From contig JAKSTR010000006.1 in NCBI GenBank assembly GCA_024402495.1, positions 1 through 64,000 on the forward strand: a DNA stretch of 64,000 bases, written 5' to 3'. This document shows, in pieces, positions 42,139 to 51,800 of this stretch. The notes under the pieces are model-generated. The model was not told where the DNA came from, did no database searches, and saw nothing but the letters and a program-made list of their open reading frames with translations. How positions within the stretch are numbered: the stretch's first letter is position 1; each line of letters starts with the position of its first letter. The stretch is from Treponemataceae bacterium. Its GTDB lineage: Bacteria > Spirochaetota > Spirochaetia > Treponematales > Treponemataceae. Both the position numbers and the translations under genes were made by a program.

Positions 42139-42783
42139 ATGTTTGTAAAAGATGTAATGAAAGAAAACCCTTTCACCATAAACCCGGATGCAAGCGTGCT
42201 TGATGCAAAAGAGCTGATGCGCAAAAACAAAGTTACCAAACTGCCGGTTGTAGACAAGGGCGGCGCTTTGGTGGGCATTATCACTGCAAACGATTTGCAG
42301 AAAGCATCTCCAAGCCAGGCAACCAGCCTTGATATGTACGAAGTCGGCTATCTGCTCAGCAAGCTGAAAATTGAAAAAATAATGGTAAAAAACGTAAAAA
42401 CCACCAGTCTGGACACCCCGGTTGAAGACGCCGCCCAGCTGATGACAAGCTACAATATCGGAAGCCTTGTTGTTGTAAAAGACGATATTCTGGTGGGCAT
42501 TGTTACTGAAACTGACCTTTTTGCGTCGTTCATTAAAATGTTCAGTGCAAAAACCCATGCCCTGCGTGCGGCAATGGTTTTAGACGAACACCCTGGCGTT
42601 CTGTCCAAGCTGGTAGACGCAATTGCACAGAAAAACGGGAACATTGTTTCGCTTGTTACGTCTGATGCCGCCGATGAAAATTTCAGGAAAGTTACCATAA
42701 AAGTAACCGGCGTTAGCACGGAAGATTTGTCTGCAATGATTTTTAACGTTGGCGGAACATTAGAAGACATTCGTTCTGTTTAA
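42139..42783 (+). CDS. CBS-CBS-ACT domain protein (AcuB-like)
   Basis: A 214-residue cytoplasmic sensor. Two CBS motifs are seen at residues about 5-60 (VKDVMKENPFTINPDASVLDA ... VGIITANDL) and 75-135 (IMVKNVKTTSLDTPVEDAAQ ... VGIVTETDL). A C-terminal ACT-like domain follows (LDEHPGVLSKLVDAIAQKNGNIVSL). CBS pairs bind adenosyl nucleotides and ACT domains often bind amino acids. The gene starts one base after livF's stop with GGAGG overlapping it, so it is the last gene of the liv operon and may sense the imported amino acids. Confidence 0.85.
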   Translation: MFVKDVMKENPFTINPDASVLDAKELMRKNKVTKLPVVDKGGALVGIITANDLQKASPSQATSLDMYEVGYLLSKLKIEKIMVKNVKTTSLDTPVEDAAQLMTSYNIGSLVVVKDDILVGIVTETDLFASFIKMFSAKTHALRAAMVLDEHPGVLSKLVDAIAQKNGNIVSLVTSDAADENFRKVTIKVTGVSTEDLSAMIFNVGGTLEDIRSV

Positions 42784-42857
42784 TTTTCGCTTTATACTGC
42801 GTGTTTGCGCATTTGTGCTGCGGTTTTTACCGGCGGCGCAATAAAACAAACGGCTAG

Positions 42858-42963
42858 GGCTGGCAGAAAAATCCGCTGTGCTGAATATTTTTACTGTGTG
42901 TTTCGCAGAAATCTGCGTGACACAATGGTTCAATTTTTTCAGCCTCTGGTATTTCTGCCAGCC
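42858..42963 (+). other. Long inverted repeat, possible structured leader of gph
   Basis: GGCTGGCAGAAA (42858-42869) and TTTCTGCCAGCC (42952-42963) are a perfect 12-base inverted repeat enclosing 82 bases, with a smaller CGCAGA/TCTGCG stem inside (42904-42917). It lies between the liv operon and the phosphatase gene. No known riboswitch motif is recognised. Confidence 0.45.
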
Positions 42964-43002
42964 TATTATTTTGCAAAACTGAATTTTTAAGGCTGTATAA
43001 AT

Positions 43003-43650
43003 ATGTATAAACTTGTAATTTTCGATATGGACGGCACGGTGCTGAATACTCTGGAAGATTTGGCAGACAACTTGAATGCGGCTTTAACACTGCACGGTTT
43101 TGCTCCGCGCACATTAAGCGAAGTTAGAAGTTTTATCGGTAACGGTGCGCTTAAACTGGTAAGCCGCGCCCTTCCGCCCGAAACTAGCCCGGAAATTTTG
43201 CAAACCGTTTATGACGATTATAAGAAAATTTACAATTCAAATGTAAACAACAAAACCAGACCTTACGCCGGCATAATTGAACTTATGCAAAACCTGAAAA
43301 GCGCCGGCGTAAAAATTGCAATAAATACAAACAAACCCCACGATGCAATGCTTTTATTAAACAAAAGCCATTTTGCCGGTCTGCTGGATTTTGCGCTGGG
43401 TGCATTTGAAAACCAGCCCAAAAAACCGGATCCTGCCGGCGTAAATGCAATTTTGCAGAATCTGCAAATTGAAGCAAAAGACACCGTTTATGTTGGTGAC
43501 AGCGACATCGATTTTTTAACCGCCCGGAATGCCGGAATAGATTCTGTAGGCGTGCTTTGGGGTTTTAGGGATGAAGAATATTTAAAACAGTTCGCTTTTA
43601 CGCATTTTGCCAGAACTGCGGCAGATTTGCAGAAAATTATCTTGCAGTAA
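43003..43650 (+). CDS. HAD hydrolase, phosphoglycolate phosphatase-like
   Basis: A 215-residue HAD phosphatase. Motif I is FDMDGTVLNT, motif II is INTNKPHDA, the motif III lysine is in NQPKKPDPAGV and motif IV is VYVGDSDIDFLTA. The helical cap lies between motifs I and II. This fits the Gph family (phosphoglycolate phosphatase), but similar proteins have other substrates, so I give no symbol. Confidence 0.88.
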   Translation: MYKLVIFDMDGTVLNTLEDLADNLNAALTLHGFAPRTLSEVRSFIGNGALKLVSRALPPETSPEILQTVYDDYKKIYNSNVNNKTRPYAGIIELMQNLKSAGVKIAINTNKPHDAMLLLNKSHFAGLLDFALGAFENQPKKPDPAGVNAILQNLQIEAKDTVYVGDSDIDFLTARNAGIDSVGVLWGFRDEEYLKQFAFTHFARTAADLQKIILQ

Positions 43651-43676
43651 ATCCTCATCTGTTTGCTGCCCAAATC

Positions 43677-43702
43677 AGATTCCGAATCAAGTTCGGAATG
43701 AC
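43677..43702 (-). repeat. Dispersed intergenic repeat, partial copy
   Basis: AGATTCCGAATCAAGTTCGG plus AATGAC: the palindromic half of the element at 3789-3876, in reverse orientation. A near-full copy follows 41 bases later. Confidence 0.6.
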
Positions 43703-43743
43703 AGAAATTTCTGAATGAGAAACAAAGCAAATAGCAAAAGCAA

Positions 43744-43830
43744 GTCATGCTGAACCTGTTAGCCTTCGGCGGCTGCGCACAGCATCAGATTAAGTGCCCA
43801 AATCAGATTCCAAAACAAGTTCAAAATGGC
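43744..43830 (-). repeat. Dispersed palindromic intergenic repeat, copy C
   Basis: It begins GTCATGCTGAACCTGTTAGCC and ends with AGATTCCAAAACAAGTTC plus AAAATGGC. It is an 87-base reverse-orientation copy of the element at 3789-3876, slightly decayed at the palindromic end. With the partial copy it fills most of the gap between gph and marR. Confidence 0.7.
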
Positions 43831-43884
43831 AAAACCTTAAAATTCGGTATTTGTTCTTTTTACAAATAATTTACAAAACTACGC

Positions 43885-43913
43885 TTGCCAAATGCAAAAA
43901 GCAGACGTAACAT
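43885..43913 (+). promoter_or_regulatory. Promoter of the marR gene
   Basis: TTGCCA (43885-43890), 17 bases, TAACAT (43908-43913). A leader hairpin, CGTAACAT (43906-43913) / ATGTTACG (43935-43942), overlaps the -10 box. Confidence 0.5.
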
Positions 43914-43955
43914 ATTACAAGATATTGCCGCAAGATGTTACGGCTTTAAAAAATA

Positions 43956-43969
43956 TGGCAAATTTGCCA
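43956..43969. promoter_or_regulatory. Candidate MarR operator
   Basis: TGGCAAATTTGCCA, a perfect 14-base palindrome between the predicted start of transcription and the marR ribosome site. It suits autoregulation by the MarR protein; that assignment is inference. Confidence 0.45.
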
Positions 43970-43984
43970 GAAGGCAGGTGAAAA

Positions 43985-44476
43985 ATGAGTGAATTATTTG
44001 AATTGGCAGAAAACAACCGGCAAAGTAAAAGCGACTGCATTTTTACTTCGTTTTTAATTTTGCACAACCAGCTTTCTACTGCCTTTGACAAAATACCCGG
44101 CGAATTAAGTACCAGACAGTTTATGACGGTTTTAATGCTCATTCGTTTTGGTGAAAAAGTGCCGACCCTTACCGAGCTTGGTAAAAGCCTTTGCTGCAGC
44201 CGCCAGAACGTTAAGCGTATCGCGGGTGATTTGCAGAAGCTGGGTTTTGTTGAATTTGAGCAGGGCAAAAACAACGCAATTCTGGTAAAGCTTACCCCAA
44301 AAGCCCGCGCCTACACCGAAAGTTTTTTGCCTGACCACAACGCAACCCTGCAAAAACTTTTTGCAGATTTTAGCGACACCGACATAAACGCATTTTTTTA
44401 TATTCTTAAAAAATTCCAGAAATCAATTGAAAATTTTGCCCGGATCGAAAGCAAAGGCGAAGCCCAGACAGAATGA
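43985..44476 (+). CDS. MarR family transcriptional regulator
   Basis: A 163-residue winged-helix regulator. The recognition region is PTLTELGKSLCCSRQNVKRIAGDLQKLGFVEFEQGKNNAILVKLTPKA (residues about 58-105), with the wing following. The N-terminal dimerisation helices are present. The effector and targets are unknown; the palindrome just upstream points to autorepression. No transport or efflux gene is adjacent except the downstream chemoreceptor. Confidence 0.9.
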   Translation: MSELFELAENNRQSKSDCIFTSFLILHNQLSTAFDKIPGELSTRQFMTVLMLIRFGEKVPTLTELGKSLCCSRQNVKRIAGDLQKLGFVEFEQGKNNAILVKLTPKARAYTESFLPDHNATLQKLFADFSDTDINAFFYILKKFQKSIENFARIESKGEAQTE

Positions 44477-44602
44477 AACGGGCAGTGAAAATTTCAATCT
44501 GGCAGAAAAAAGACAAAGAAGCTGTTTTGCTGTATTACCGGCATTTTGATTTTTTAAATTTATAAAATAACTTCAATTATATGCAATTATGCTTTTGCTA
44601 AA

Positions 44603-44633
44603 TTGAATTGTTGGGTGTAAACTATTTTATATT
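44603..44633 (+). promoter_or_regulatory. Promoter of the second chemoreceptor
   Basis: TTGAAT (44603-44608) and TATATT (44628-44633) are separated by 19 bases, which is on the long side. The 180-base gap before the gene shows nothing else. Confidence 0.35.
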
Positions 44634-44656
44634 CGCATTAAATTTTAGGTGGAGTT

Positions 44657-46789
44657 ATGGCTAAATCGAAAGGTAAAAAAATGAAAGTAATGGATGCCGT
44701 TGGCATGGGAAAGAAAAAATCTGTTATAAAAATCATTACTTCGTTTGTTATTGCCGGATTTGTTATATTTATTTTTGCTTTGTGTTTTCTGGCAAGTCAG
44801 GCTGTTACCAGCGGACTGGAAAATTATTTCGCAGAACTTCTGGAAAACCATGTGCGTGCTTTTAACCAGGACCAGAGCCGCGTAATGAGTATTTTGTACA
44901 ACCAGTGTCTGGGCACAAGTACTTCCGACGACTTTTTGGACGCAATGGACAAAGGCAATTCTACCAGAGTTGTGCGTCTGCTGAATACCGCAACACGTTC
45001 GGCAAATGCTTCCAACACCTACGTTTTAAAACCCGATGGAACAATCTGGCACAATACTCACGTTGGCAACCTGCCCAGCACTTATTTTAAAAACAGCGAA
45101 TTTTTTAAAACCGGCGTTACCCGTTTCCCAATCGTTAAATATGCGGTTTTTGAAGACAGGGTTACTTCCCTTGCAATTAACCACTTTAAAACCAAAAGCG
45201 GCATTGAAGGCTATTTATTAATAGAAAAGATTTTGAGCGATGAAAGTACCGTTGATTATTACCGAAGCCTTTTTGACTGCGAAATGACAATTTTTATTGA
45301 TGATGAACGCGTTGCAACTACAATTGTTCAGGATGATAATTCGCGTGCTGTTGGTACAAAGCTTAACAACGAAAAAATTACAAATATTACTTATACCGAA
45401 AACGAAATTTTTTACGGCCACAATATTATAAACGGCGTTGACTATATTTCTGCCTATGTGCCGGTTGACAGCTTTGAAAATATTAAAGGCATGTTCTTTT
45501 TTGGACAAAGCTTGAAGCACATTAAAAAAGTGCGCGGCATTTTAATGGCTGTTTTAATTCCGGCAATTATTATTGCGTGTATTATATTGAACGTTTTGAT
45601 TGCAATCGTTCAGCAGATTTTCATTTTTAAGCCGCTGAAACTTGCTTCCGGCGCAATTCATACCCTTGCGGACGATACCGAAGAAGCCGACTTAACTTAC
45701 CGCATCGCTTTCCACGCCAACAACGAATTTGGACGGCTTTGCGACGATATAAATATGTTCCTGGGCAAGCAGCAGCAGCTTATAAAAGACATGAAAGATA
45801 CCCAGAACAAGCTTGAAGTTATCGGCGAACGTTTGGGCGAATCTTCGCTTGAAAGTGCCAGCGCAATCAGCCAGATTATGGCGAATATTGAAAGTGTCCG
45901 CCACATGGCAAACAACCAGAGCAAGGCGATTGATGCCGCCAATGCCGAATTGCAGTCTGCAAATCAGGCAAGCGATGCGTTAATCAGTTCAATTGACGAA
46001 CAGAGTCAGGGTCTGTCGCAGTCTTCGGCAAGTATTGAAGAAATGCTTGGCAATATCGCCGCTGTTACCAAATCCATGGAAAAAATGTCCGGCGAGTTTA
46101 CGGAGCTTGGTAAAGTTACTACCGAAGGTCAGAACATTCAGACTGAAGCAAACAAGAAGATTCAGCAGATGGCAGAACAGTCGCGGCTATTGATTGAAGC
46201 AAACTCGGTAATTGCCCGCATTGCAAGCCAGACAAACCTTCTTGCTATGAACGCCGCAATTGAAGCCGCCCACGCCGGTGATGCAGGTTCGGGCTTTAGC
46301 GTTGTTGCAGACGAAATCCGCGCCCTTGCAGAAAATGCAAGCAAGCAAAGCCATATCATTGGTCAGCAGATGAAAGATATTACGGCTACAATCAATCAGG
46401 TTGTTGCGTCTTCGCTTAGCAGTAAACAGGCGTTCAGTACAATTACGGCAAAACTTAGCGACACTGACAATCTTGTTAAGGAAATGGGCGGCGCTATGAT
46501 GGAACAGAATCAGGCTTCTAAAACGGTTCTGGATGCGCTTAAAGTTATTAACGAAGCTACCGCCGAAGTTAAAGACATGACTCAGGTTATGAAGGAAACC
46601 AACCAGAAAACAAACGACGCCATGCTGCAAATGACCCAGATTGCCCAGACTGTTAGCGGCAGTATGGATGAAATGGGCGCCGGTGCGGTGCAGATTAACA
46701 ATGCGGCACAGGGCGTTTCCAACATGGCACAGGAAACAAAAGACAATATTGGTTTGATGGAAGGTCTGGTAAAACGCTTTAAGGTTTAG
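44657..46789 (+). CDS. Methyl-accepting chemotaxis protein with HAMP
   Basis: A 710-residue receptor. TM1 is at residues about 22-50, a periplasmic Cache-like domain runs to about 285, and TM2 is at about 292-322. A HAMP domain follows ([27 protein letters not shown]), then a signalling domain with the canonical tip [37 protein letters not shown]. Unlike the receptor at 23.5 kb, its tip is orthodox. The ribosome site is GGTGGAG. A strong terminator follows. The ligand is unknown. Confidence 0.95.
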   Translation: MAKSKGKKMKVMDAVGMGKKKSVIKIITSFVIAGFVIFIFALCFLASQAVTSGLENYFAELLENHVRAFNQDQSRVMSILYNQCLGTSTSDDFLDAMDKGNSTRVVRLLNTATRSANASNTYVLKPDGTIWHNTHVGNLPSTYFKNSEFFKTGVTRFPIVKYAVFEDRVTSLAINHFKTKSGIEGYLLIEKILSDESTVDYYRSLFDCEMTIFIDDERVATTIVQDDNSRAVGTKLNNEKITNITYTENEIFYGHNIINGVDYISAYVPVDSFENIKGMFFFGQSLKHIKKVRGILMAVLIPAIIIACIILNVLIAIVQQIFIFKPLKLASGAIHTLADDTEEADLTYRIAFHANNEFGRLCDDINMFLGKQQQLIKDMKDTQNKLEVIGERLGESSLESASAISQIMANIESVRHMANNQSKAIDAANAELQSANQASDALISSIDEQSQGLSQSSASIEEMLGNIAAVTKSMEKMSGEFTELGKVTTEGQNIQTEANKKIQQMAEQSRLLIEANSVIARIASQTNLLAMNAAIEAAHAGDAGSGFSVVADEIRALAENASKQSHIIGQQMKDITATINQVVASSLSSKQAFSTITAKLSDTDNLVKEMGGAMMEQNQASKTVLDALKVINEATAEVKDMTQVMKETNQKTNDAMLQMTQIAQTVSGSMDEMGAGAVQINNAAQGVSNMAQETKDNIGLMEGLVKRFKV

Positions 46790-46835
46790 CCGTATAAACC
46801 GCGTTTTTTCCAGCGGTAAAATACTTATAAAAAAC

Positions 46836-46895
46836 AAAAGCCGGTTATTTTTCAATTAGCAGCATTTGCAAACTGAAAAATAACCGGCTTTTTAT
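46836..46895. terminator. Terminator after the second chemoreceptor
   Basis: AAAAGCCGGTTATTTTTCA pairs with TGAAAAATAACCGGCTTTTT, a stem of about 19 bases, and T residues follow. Confidence 0.9.
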
Positions 46896-46897
46896 TT

Positions 46898-46943
46898 TGT
46901 GGAAAAGTTCCGCGCCTGTGGAAAACCTTAAAAGTTTTCCACA
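46898..46943. promoter_or_regulatory. Intergenic DnaA-box cluster
   Basis: TTTTCCACA occurs three times in 46 bases: minus strand at 46898-46906 and 46917-46925, plus strand at 46935-46943. The last two form a ten-base inverted repeat with a seven-base loop (TGTGGAAAAC / GTTTTCCACA). It lies between convergent genes and has no T-tract in either direction, so a plain terminator does not explain it. Confidence 0.5.
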
Positions 46944-46973
46944 AAACGCAGTTTTTTTGCATATTAAGCAGTT

Positions 46974-48152
46974 TTATTTTTTTCCGGCTCTCAAATCGTT
47001 CATCATTTTTTCAATGCGGTTTAAGGCTTCTTTAATTTTGTTAATGTCTGTTGCGTAACAGCAGCGGATAAAACCTTCGCCGCCAACGCCAAAGGCAGTG
47101 CCAGGTACAACGGCAACGTTATATTCGTTTATAAGTTTGGTTGCAAATTCTTCGGCAGAAAGCCCTGACGAGCGAATGTCTACAAAGTAATAAAATGCGC
47201 CGTCCGGTTCGCATGCCGGCAATCCGATTTCTGCAAAACGTGAACTCATCAGGTTGCGGCGCTGCTGGTAGCTTAAGCGCATTTTTTCAACTTCGCTTGC
47301 ACAGTTGCGCAAACCTTCCAAAGCGGCGTACTGGCTCATAATCGGGGCACAGATTGTGCTGTACTGGTGCAGCTTGTGAACCTGCGCCATAAGGTCTGCC
47401 GGGCAGGCAACGTAGCCGATGCGCCAGCCGGTCATAGCAAAAGCCTTGCTGAAACCGTTAAGAACAACGGAATAATCTTTCATGCCCGGCATGGAAGCAA
47501 TAGAGCAGTGTTTTTTATCGTCGTAAACAAGTTCGCAGTAAACTTCGTCACTGAAAACCCAAATCTGGTGTTTTTTACAAACTTCGGCAATTTTTGCAAG
47601 TTCTTCTTTAGGGCACATTCTGCCGGTAGGGTTGGAGGGCGAACAGAGCATTAAAACCTTGGTATTAGGCGTAATTATTTTTTCAACTTCTTCGGCAGTC
47701 GGGTAAAAGCCGGTTTTGCTTGTATCAAGGCTGACGATTTTTGCATCGCAAAGCTTTGCCAGAGGCTGATAGCTTACGTAACAGGGTTCGCATACAATGA
47801 TTTCGTCGCCGGGATTCAAGATTGCGCGCATAACCGCGTCAATTGCTTCGCTTACGCCGATTGTAATAAGAATTTCTTTAGACGGATCGTAATGCAAATC
47901 GTATTTCGTCAAATATTTTGCAATTTCTTCCCTTAATTCGGTTAAGCCCCAGTTTGAAGTATAGGAAGTGTGGCCCTGTTCAAGGTGGTAAAAGGCTTCT
48001 TCGCGCATAGCCCACGGAGTCGGAAAGTCCGGTTCGCCTACGCCAAGGGAAATAATATCGTCGTGACCAATGCAAAGGTCAAAAAACTTGCGTATTGCAG
48101 ACGGTGGAATTGTCTGCATTTTTTCTGAAAATCTGTCTGTTCTTGTATTCAT
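46974..48152 (-). CDS. alaT: Class I/II aminotransferase (AlaT-like)
   Basis: A 392-residue PLP-dependent fold type I aminotransferase. The PLP-binding lysine lies in NGFSKAFAMTGWRIGY near residue 236, and LGVGEPDFPTPW and SPSNPTGRMCPKEEL are typical. The gene directly follows an Lrp-family regulator, with TAATG overlap, as in the Bacillus alaR-alaT pair. Alanine transamination is therefore likely but not proven; other amino acids are possible. Confidence 0.85.
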   Translation of the reverse strand: MNTRTDRFSEKMQTIPPSAIRKFFDLCIGHDDIISLGVGEPDFPTPWAMREEAFYHLEQGHTSYTSNWGLTELREEIAKYLTKYDLHYDPSKEILITIGVSEAIDAVMRAILNPGDEIIVCEPCYVSYQPLAKLCDAKIVSLDTSKTGFYPTAEEVEKIITPNTKVLMLCSPSNPTGRMCPKEELAKIAEVCKKHQIWVFSDEVYCELVYDDKKHCSIASMPGMKDYSVVLNGFSKAFAMTGWRIGYVACPADLMAQVHKLHQYSTICAPIMSQYAALEGLRNCASEVEKMRLSYQQRRNLMSSRFAEIGLPACEPDGAFYYFVDIRSSGLSAEEFATKLINEYNVAVVPGTAFGVGGEGFIRCCYATDINKIKEALNRIEKMMNDLRAGKK

Positions 48153-48637
48153 TATGCGCTAACTCCTTCGCGACGGTCTTTCTTTTCGTCAACGTAAACA
48201 ATCTCGTTTTCTTTGTAAGTTTTCAAAACAAAAGTGGTTTTTGTGCTGCGTACGCCTTCAAGCGTAGAAAGCTTGCGCGCAACAAACAGGCTTACGTCCT
48301 GCAGGCTTTCGCCTTCAATTACAACCTGCAAGTCGTAACCGCCGCTCATCAGGTAAAGCGATTTTACCTGCGGGAACCGCCAGATTCTGTCAGCAATGCC
48401 GTCAAACCCGTGTTCGCGTTCCGGCGTAACCTGAATTTGTATTACAGCCTGCACCTTGTTTTTGCTGTCCGGGTCTTTTTCCGGGTTGCAGATTGCAGAA
48501 TATTTTAAAATTGTTCCGTCGTCTTCAAGTTTTTTTATGGCGGCTTTTACTTCGGCAGCAGTTTTTTTTGTCATGGCTGCAATGTCTTCGGCGGAAAGCC
48601 GGGCATTGTCCTTTAAAAGCGTTAAAATTTCTTCCAT
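48152..48637 (-). CDS. alaR: Lrp/AsnC family regulator (AlaR-like)
   Basis: A 161-residue Lrp/AsnC protein. The N-terminal helix-turn-helix is ARLSAEDIAAMTKKTAAEVKAAIKKLEDDGTILKY. The C-terminal RAM ligand-binding domain contains YLMSGGYDLQVVIEGESLQDVSLFVARKL. It probably controls the coupled aminotransferase in response to an amino acid. The ribosome site GGAGG lies just upstream of the ATG. Confidence 0.88.
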   Translation of the reverse strand: MEEILTLLKDNARLSAEDIAAMTKKTAAEVKAAIKKLEDDGTILKYSAICNPEKDPDSKNKVQAVIQIQVTPEREHGFDGIADRIWRFPQVKSLYLMSGGYDLQVVIEGESLQDVSLFVARKLSTLEGVRSTKTTFVLKTYKENEIVYVDEKKDRREGVSA

Positions 48638-48685
48638 TATATGTTACCTCCAAAGCCGAAAAATCAAACCGTCCAGAAACTGCTT

Positions 48686-48713
48686 CAATGCTGAACTTGT
48701 TTCAGGCATTCAA
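48686..48713 (-). repeat. Dispersed intergenic repeat, fragment D
   Basis: TCAATGCTGAACTTGTTTCA plus GGCATTCA resembles the GTCATGCTGAAC half of the element at 43744. It is a short remnant in the alaR upstream region. Confidence 0.45.
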
Positions 48714-48831
48714 GCTTTTCAGACAGTTCCTTATAAAAGCTTCTGTTTATAAGAACGGCAAAAATTTTGCCTTTTGTTAAAAGTTTAGCATAAACGAGCA
48801 AAAATTATAACTGGCTGAAAAGTGTAAAGCA

Positions 48832-48860
48832 TTGTATTTTTTGTAAAATCTTCTTATACT
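48832..48860 (+). promoter_or_regulatory. Promoter giving a leaderless purL mRNA
   Basis: TTGTAT (48832-48837), 17 bases, TATACT (48855-48860). The ATG of purL is six bases further, at 48867. No Shine-Dalgarno sequence intervenes. Confidence 0.55.
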
Positions 48861-48866
48861 TTTCAA

Positions 48867-51800
48867 ATGTTTCGCCTATATATAGAAAGAAAAAACGGTT
48901 TTGAAAATGAAGCCCGTCGTATTTTTGCAGAAATCACAGGCTTTTTGGGTGTTAAAAGCGTAACTGCTGTACGCTATCTTAACAGATATGACATTGAAAA
49001 CGTTGACCAGCAGACGGCTAAAACCGCTGCTGAACGAATTTTTTCAGAGCCACAGAGCGATATGCTTTATTTTGAGCATATTCCTTTAAACGAGGCTGAT
49101 ACTGTAATTATCTGGGAATATTTGCCCGGTCAATACGACCAGCGTTCCGACAGTGCAGAACAGTGTATTTCACTTTTAACCAGCGCTTTAAGCCAGAACA
49201 AGGAAAACCCGGCTGTGCGCTGTGCAAAAATGGTTATTCTTTCTGGCAATGTAAGCCCTGCCGATGCAGAAAAAATTCAAAAATACTTAATCAACCCTGT
49301 AGATTCTCGCCTTGCTTCTCCGGAAATTCCTGCCACATTGAAGATGCAGATTACCCAGCCGGGTGACATTCCGGTTTTTGAAGGATTCAATAAACTTGAT
49401 GCCGCCGGTCTGGAACAGATGCGCCAGAACATGGGTCTTGCAATGGACAGCGCAGATATTGCCTTTGCACAGAAATATTTCATAAGCGAAGGCCGCGACC
49501 CAAGCGAAACAGAAATTCGCGTTTTGGATACTTACTGGAGCGACCACTGCCGCCATACAACTTTCAACACGGTTCTGGACGAAATTGCCGTTGACAAAAG
49601 CGCCGGCGGAATAAACGATGCTGTTTATGCTTCTCTGGAAGAATATAAATCAATTCGTGACGAACTTTACGGCGAACGCGCCAAAGCCGGCAGCGCAAAT
49701 GCAAAGCCTTTAACTTTGATGGACATGGCTTGTATTGGCGCAAAATATTTGAAAAAACACGGAAAGCTGGACGACATTGAACTTTCCGAAGAAATCAACG
49801 CCTGTTCAGTTTTTATTGACGTTGACCTTGCAGACTATTCTGAAGGAAGCGCCGGCGGTGCAAAAAGTACAAAAACCGAAAAATGGCTTTTGCAGTTCAA
49901 AAACGAAACACACAACCACCCTACAGAAATTGAACCGTTCGGCGGTGCAGCAACCTGTATCGGCGGCGCAATCCGCGACCCGCTTTCGGGCCGTGCATGG
50001 GTTTACCAGTCTTTGCGCGTTACCGGTGCCGCAGACCCTACCGTGCCTCTTGAAAAAACACGTCAGGGCAAACTGCCGCAGATAAAACTTACCCGCGAAG
50101 CCGCACAGGGCTTCAGCTCTTACGGCAACCAGATAGGCTTAACAACCGGTCAGGTTGCAGAAATGTATCACCCCGGTTTTGAAGCAAAACGCATGGAACT
50201 TGGTGCCGTTATTGCCGCCGTTCCGGCAGACTGCGTAAAACGCGAAACACCTGATGCAGGCGACTGCGTTGTTTTAATCGGCGGCGGTACTGGCCGCGAC
50301 GGTATCGGCGGTGCAACAGGTTCTTCAAAAGCACACAACGTAAAATCGGTTTCTACGGCTGCCGCAGAAGTTCAGAAAGGTAACGCCGTAGAAGAACGCA
50401 AAATCCAGCGCCTTTTCCGCAACAAGGCGGTAGACGCAATGATTCGCCGCTGTAACGACTTTGGTGCAGGCGGCGTTTCGGTTGCAGTTGGTGAACTTGC
50501 ACCGGGACTGGACATCAATCTTGATGCAGTGCCTAAAAAATACGAAGGTCTGAACGGTACCGAACTTGCAATCAGCGAAAGTCAGGAACGCATGGCTGTT
50601 GTTGTTCGCCAGAAAGATGTTGCTGCGTTAATTGAAGCTGCCGCAAACGAAAACCTTAACGCTGTTGAAATTGCAAAAGTAACAGACACAAACCGCCTTG
50701 TAATGACATGGCGCGGTAAAAAAATCGTTGACATTGACCGTGCATTCCTTGATACGGCAGGCGCAAGCCGTTCATGCAAAGTGCACATTACAGAACCAAA
50801 ACGCGAAGATTCGCCGCTTGCAAGCCCGCTTAAGGCTGTTGCCGATATTCTGGAAACACCTTGCGGCTGTAGTGATGAAAGCGCAGATGCATCTCAGCCG
50901 GGAAGTAAATTAAAGGCTGCATGGCTTAAAAACATGGCAGATTTGGCGACCTGTTCCCAGCGCGGCTTAAGCGAACGCTTTGACGGTTCAATCGGTTCTA
51001 GCACCGTAATTTTCCCGATGGGCGGAAAATACCAGTGCACGCCGGAAAGCGGCTGTGCTGCCAAAATCCCTGTATTGCCGCCATACGAAACAAACACCGC
51101 AAGCTTGATGACGTTCGGTTACGACCCGCGCGTTGCCCAGTGGTCTCCGTATCACGGCGCACAGTCTGCCGTTTTGCAGTCTTTGGCACGCATCAGTGCT
51201 TTGGGCGGCAACCCGAACAGCTGCCGCTTAACTTTCCAGGAATATTTTGAAAGAACTTCTACCAGCGAAGCATGGGGAAAACCTGCCGCAGCTCTTTTGG
51301 GTGCATTGACAGCCCAAACTGCAATGAAAACTGCTTCAATCGGCGGAAAAGACAGTATGTCCGGCACATTTGCCGACCTCAACGTACCGCCAACTCTGGT
51401 TTCTTTTGCCGTAACAATTGACGACGCACGTACAATGTGCAGCGGCGCGTTTAAAAAAGCCGGCAGCAAAGTTTACCTTTTGCCTTGCGCATACAACGAA
51501 AAACTTTGCCCGGATTTTGAATCTTTTGCAAAAACAAGCCAGACCCTGTACGAACAGGTAAAAGCTCAAAAACTGAACGCTCTTTATTCTGTTGGCGCAG
51601 GCGGTATTGCCGAAGCCGTTACAAAAATGGCATTCGGTAACAAAATAGGTTTTGCCTTTGACGCAGACTGTTACGGAAAAATTAAAGCCGCAGCCGGTAC
51701 CCGTGCAGAAATTTTGAACGGCGCCGGACATTCTTGCACAAGCTGGCTTTTGTTCATTCCGTTGTACGGATCAATTATTGCCGAAGTAGCAGACGAAAAC

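Noticed and set aside
42805-42990. A 61-codon ORF between the CBS-ACT and phosphatase genes
   Set aside because: No ribosome site, and it crosses the long inverted repeat. The residues show no pattern. It is more likely non-coding.
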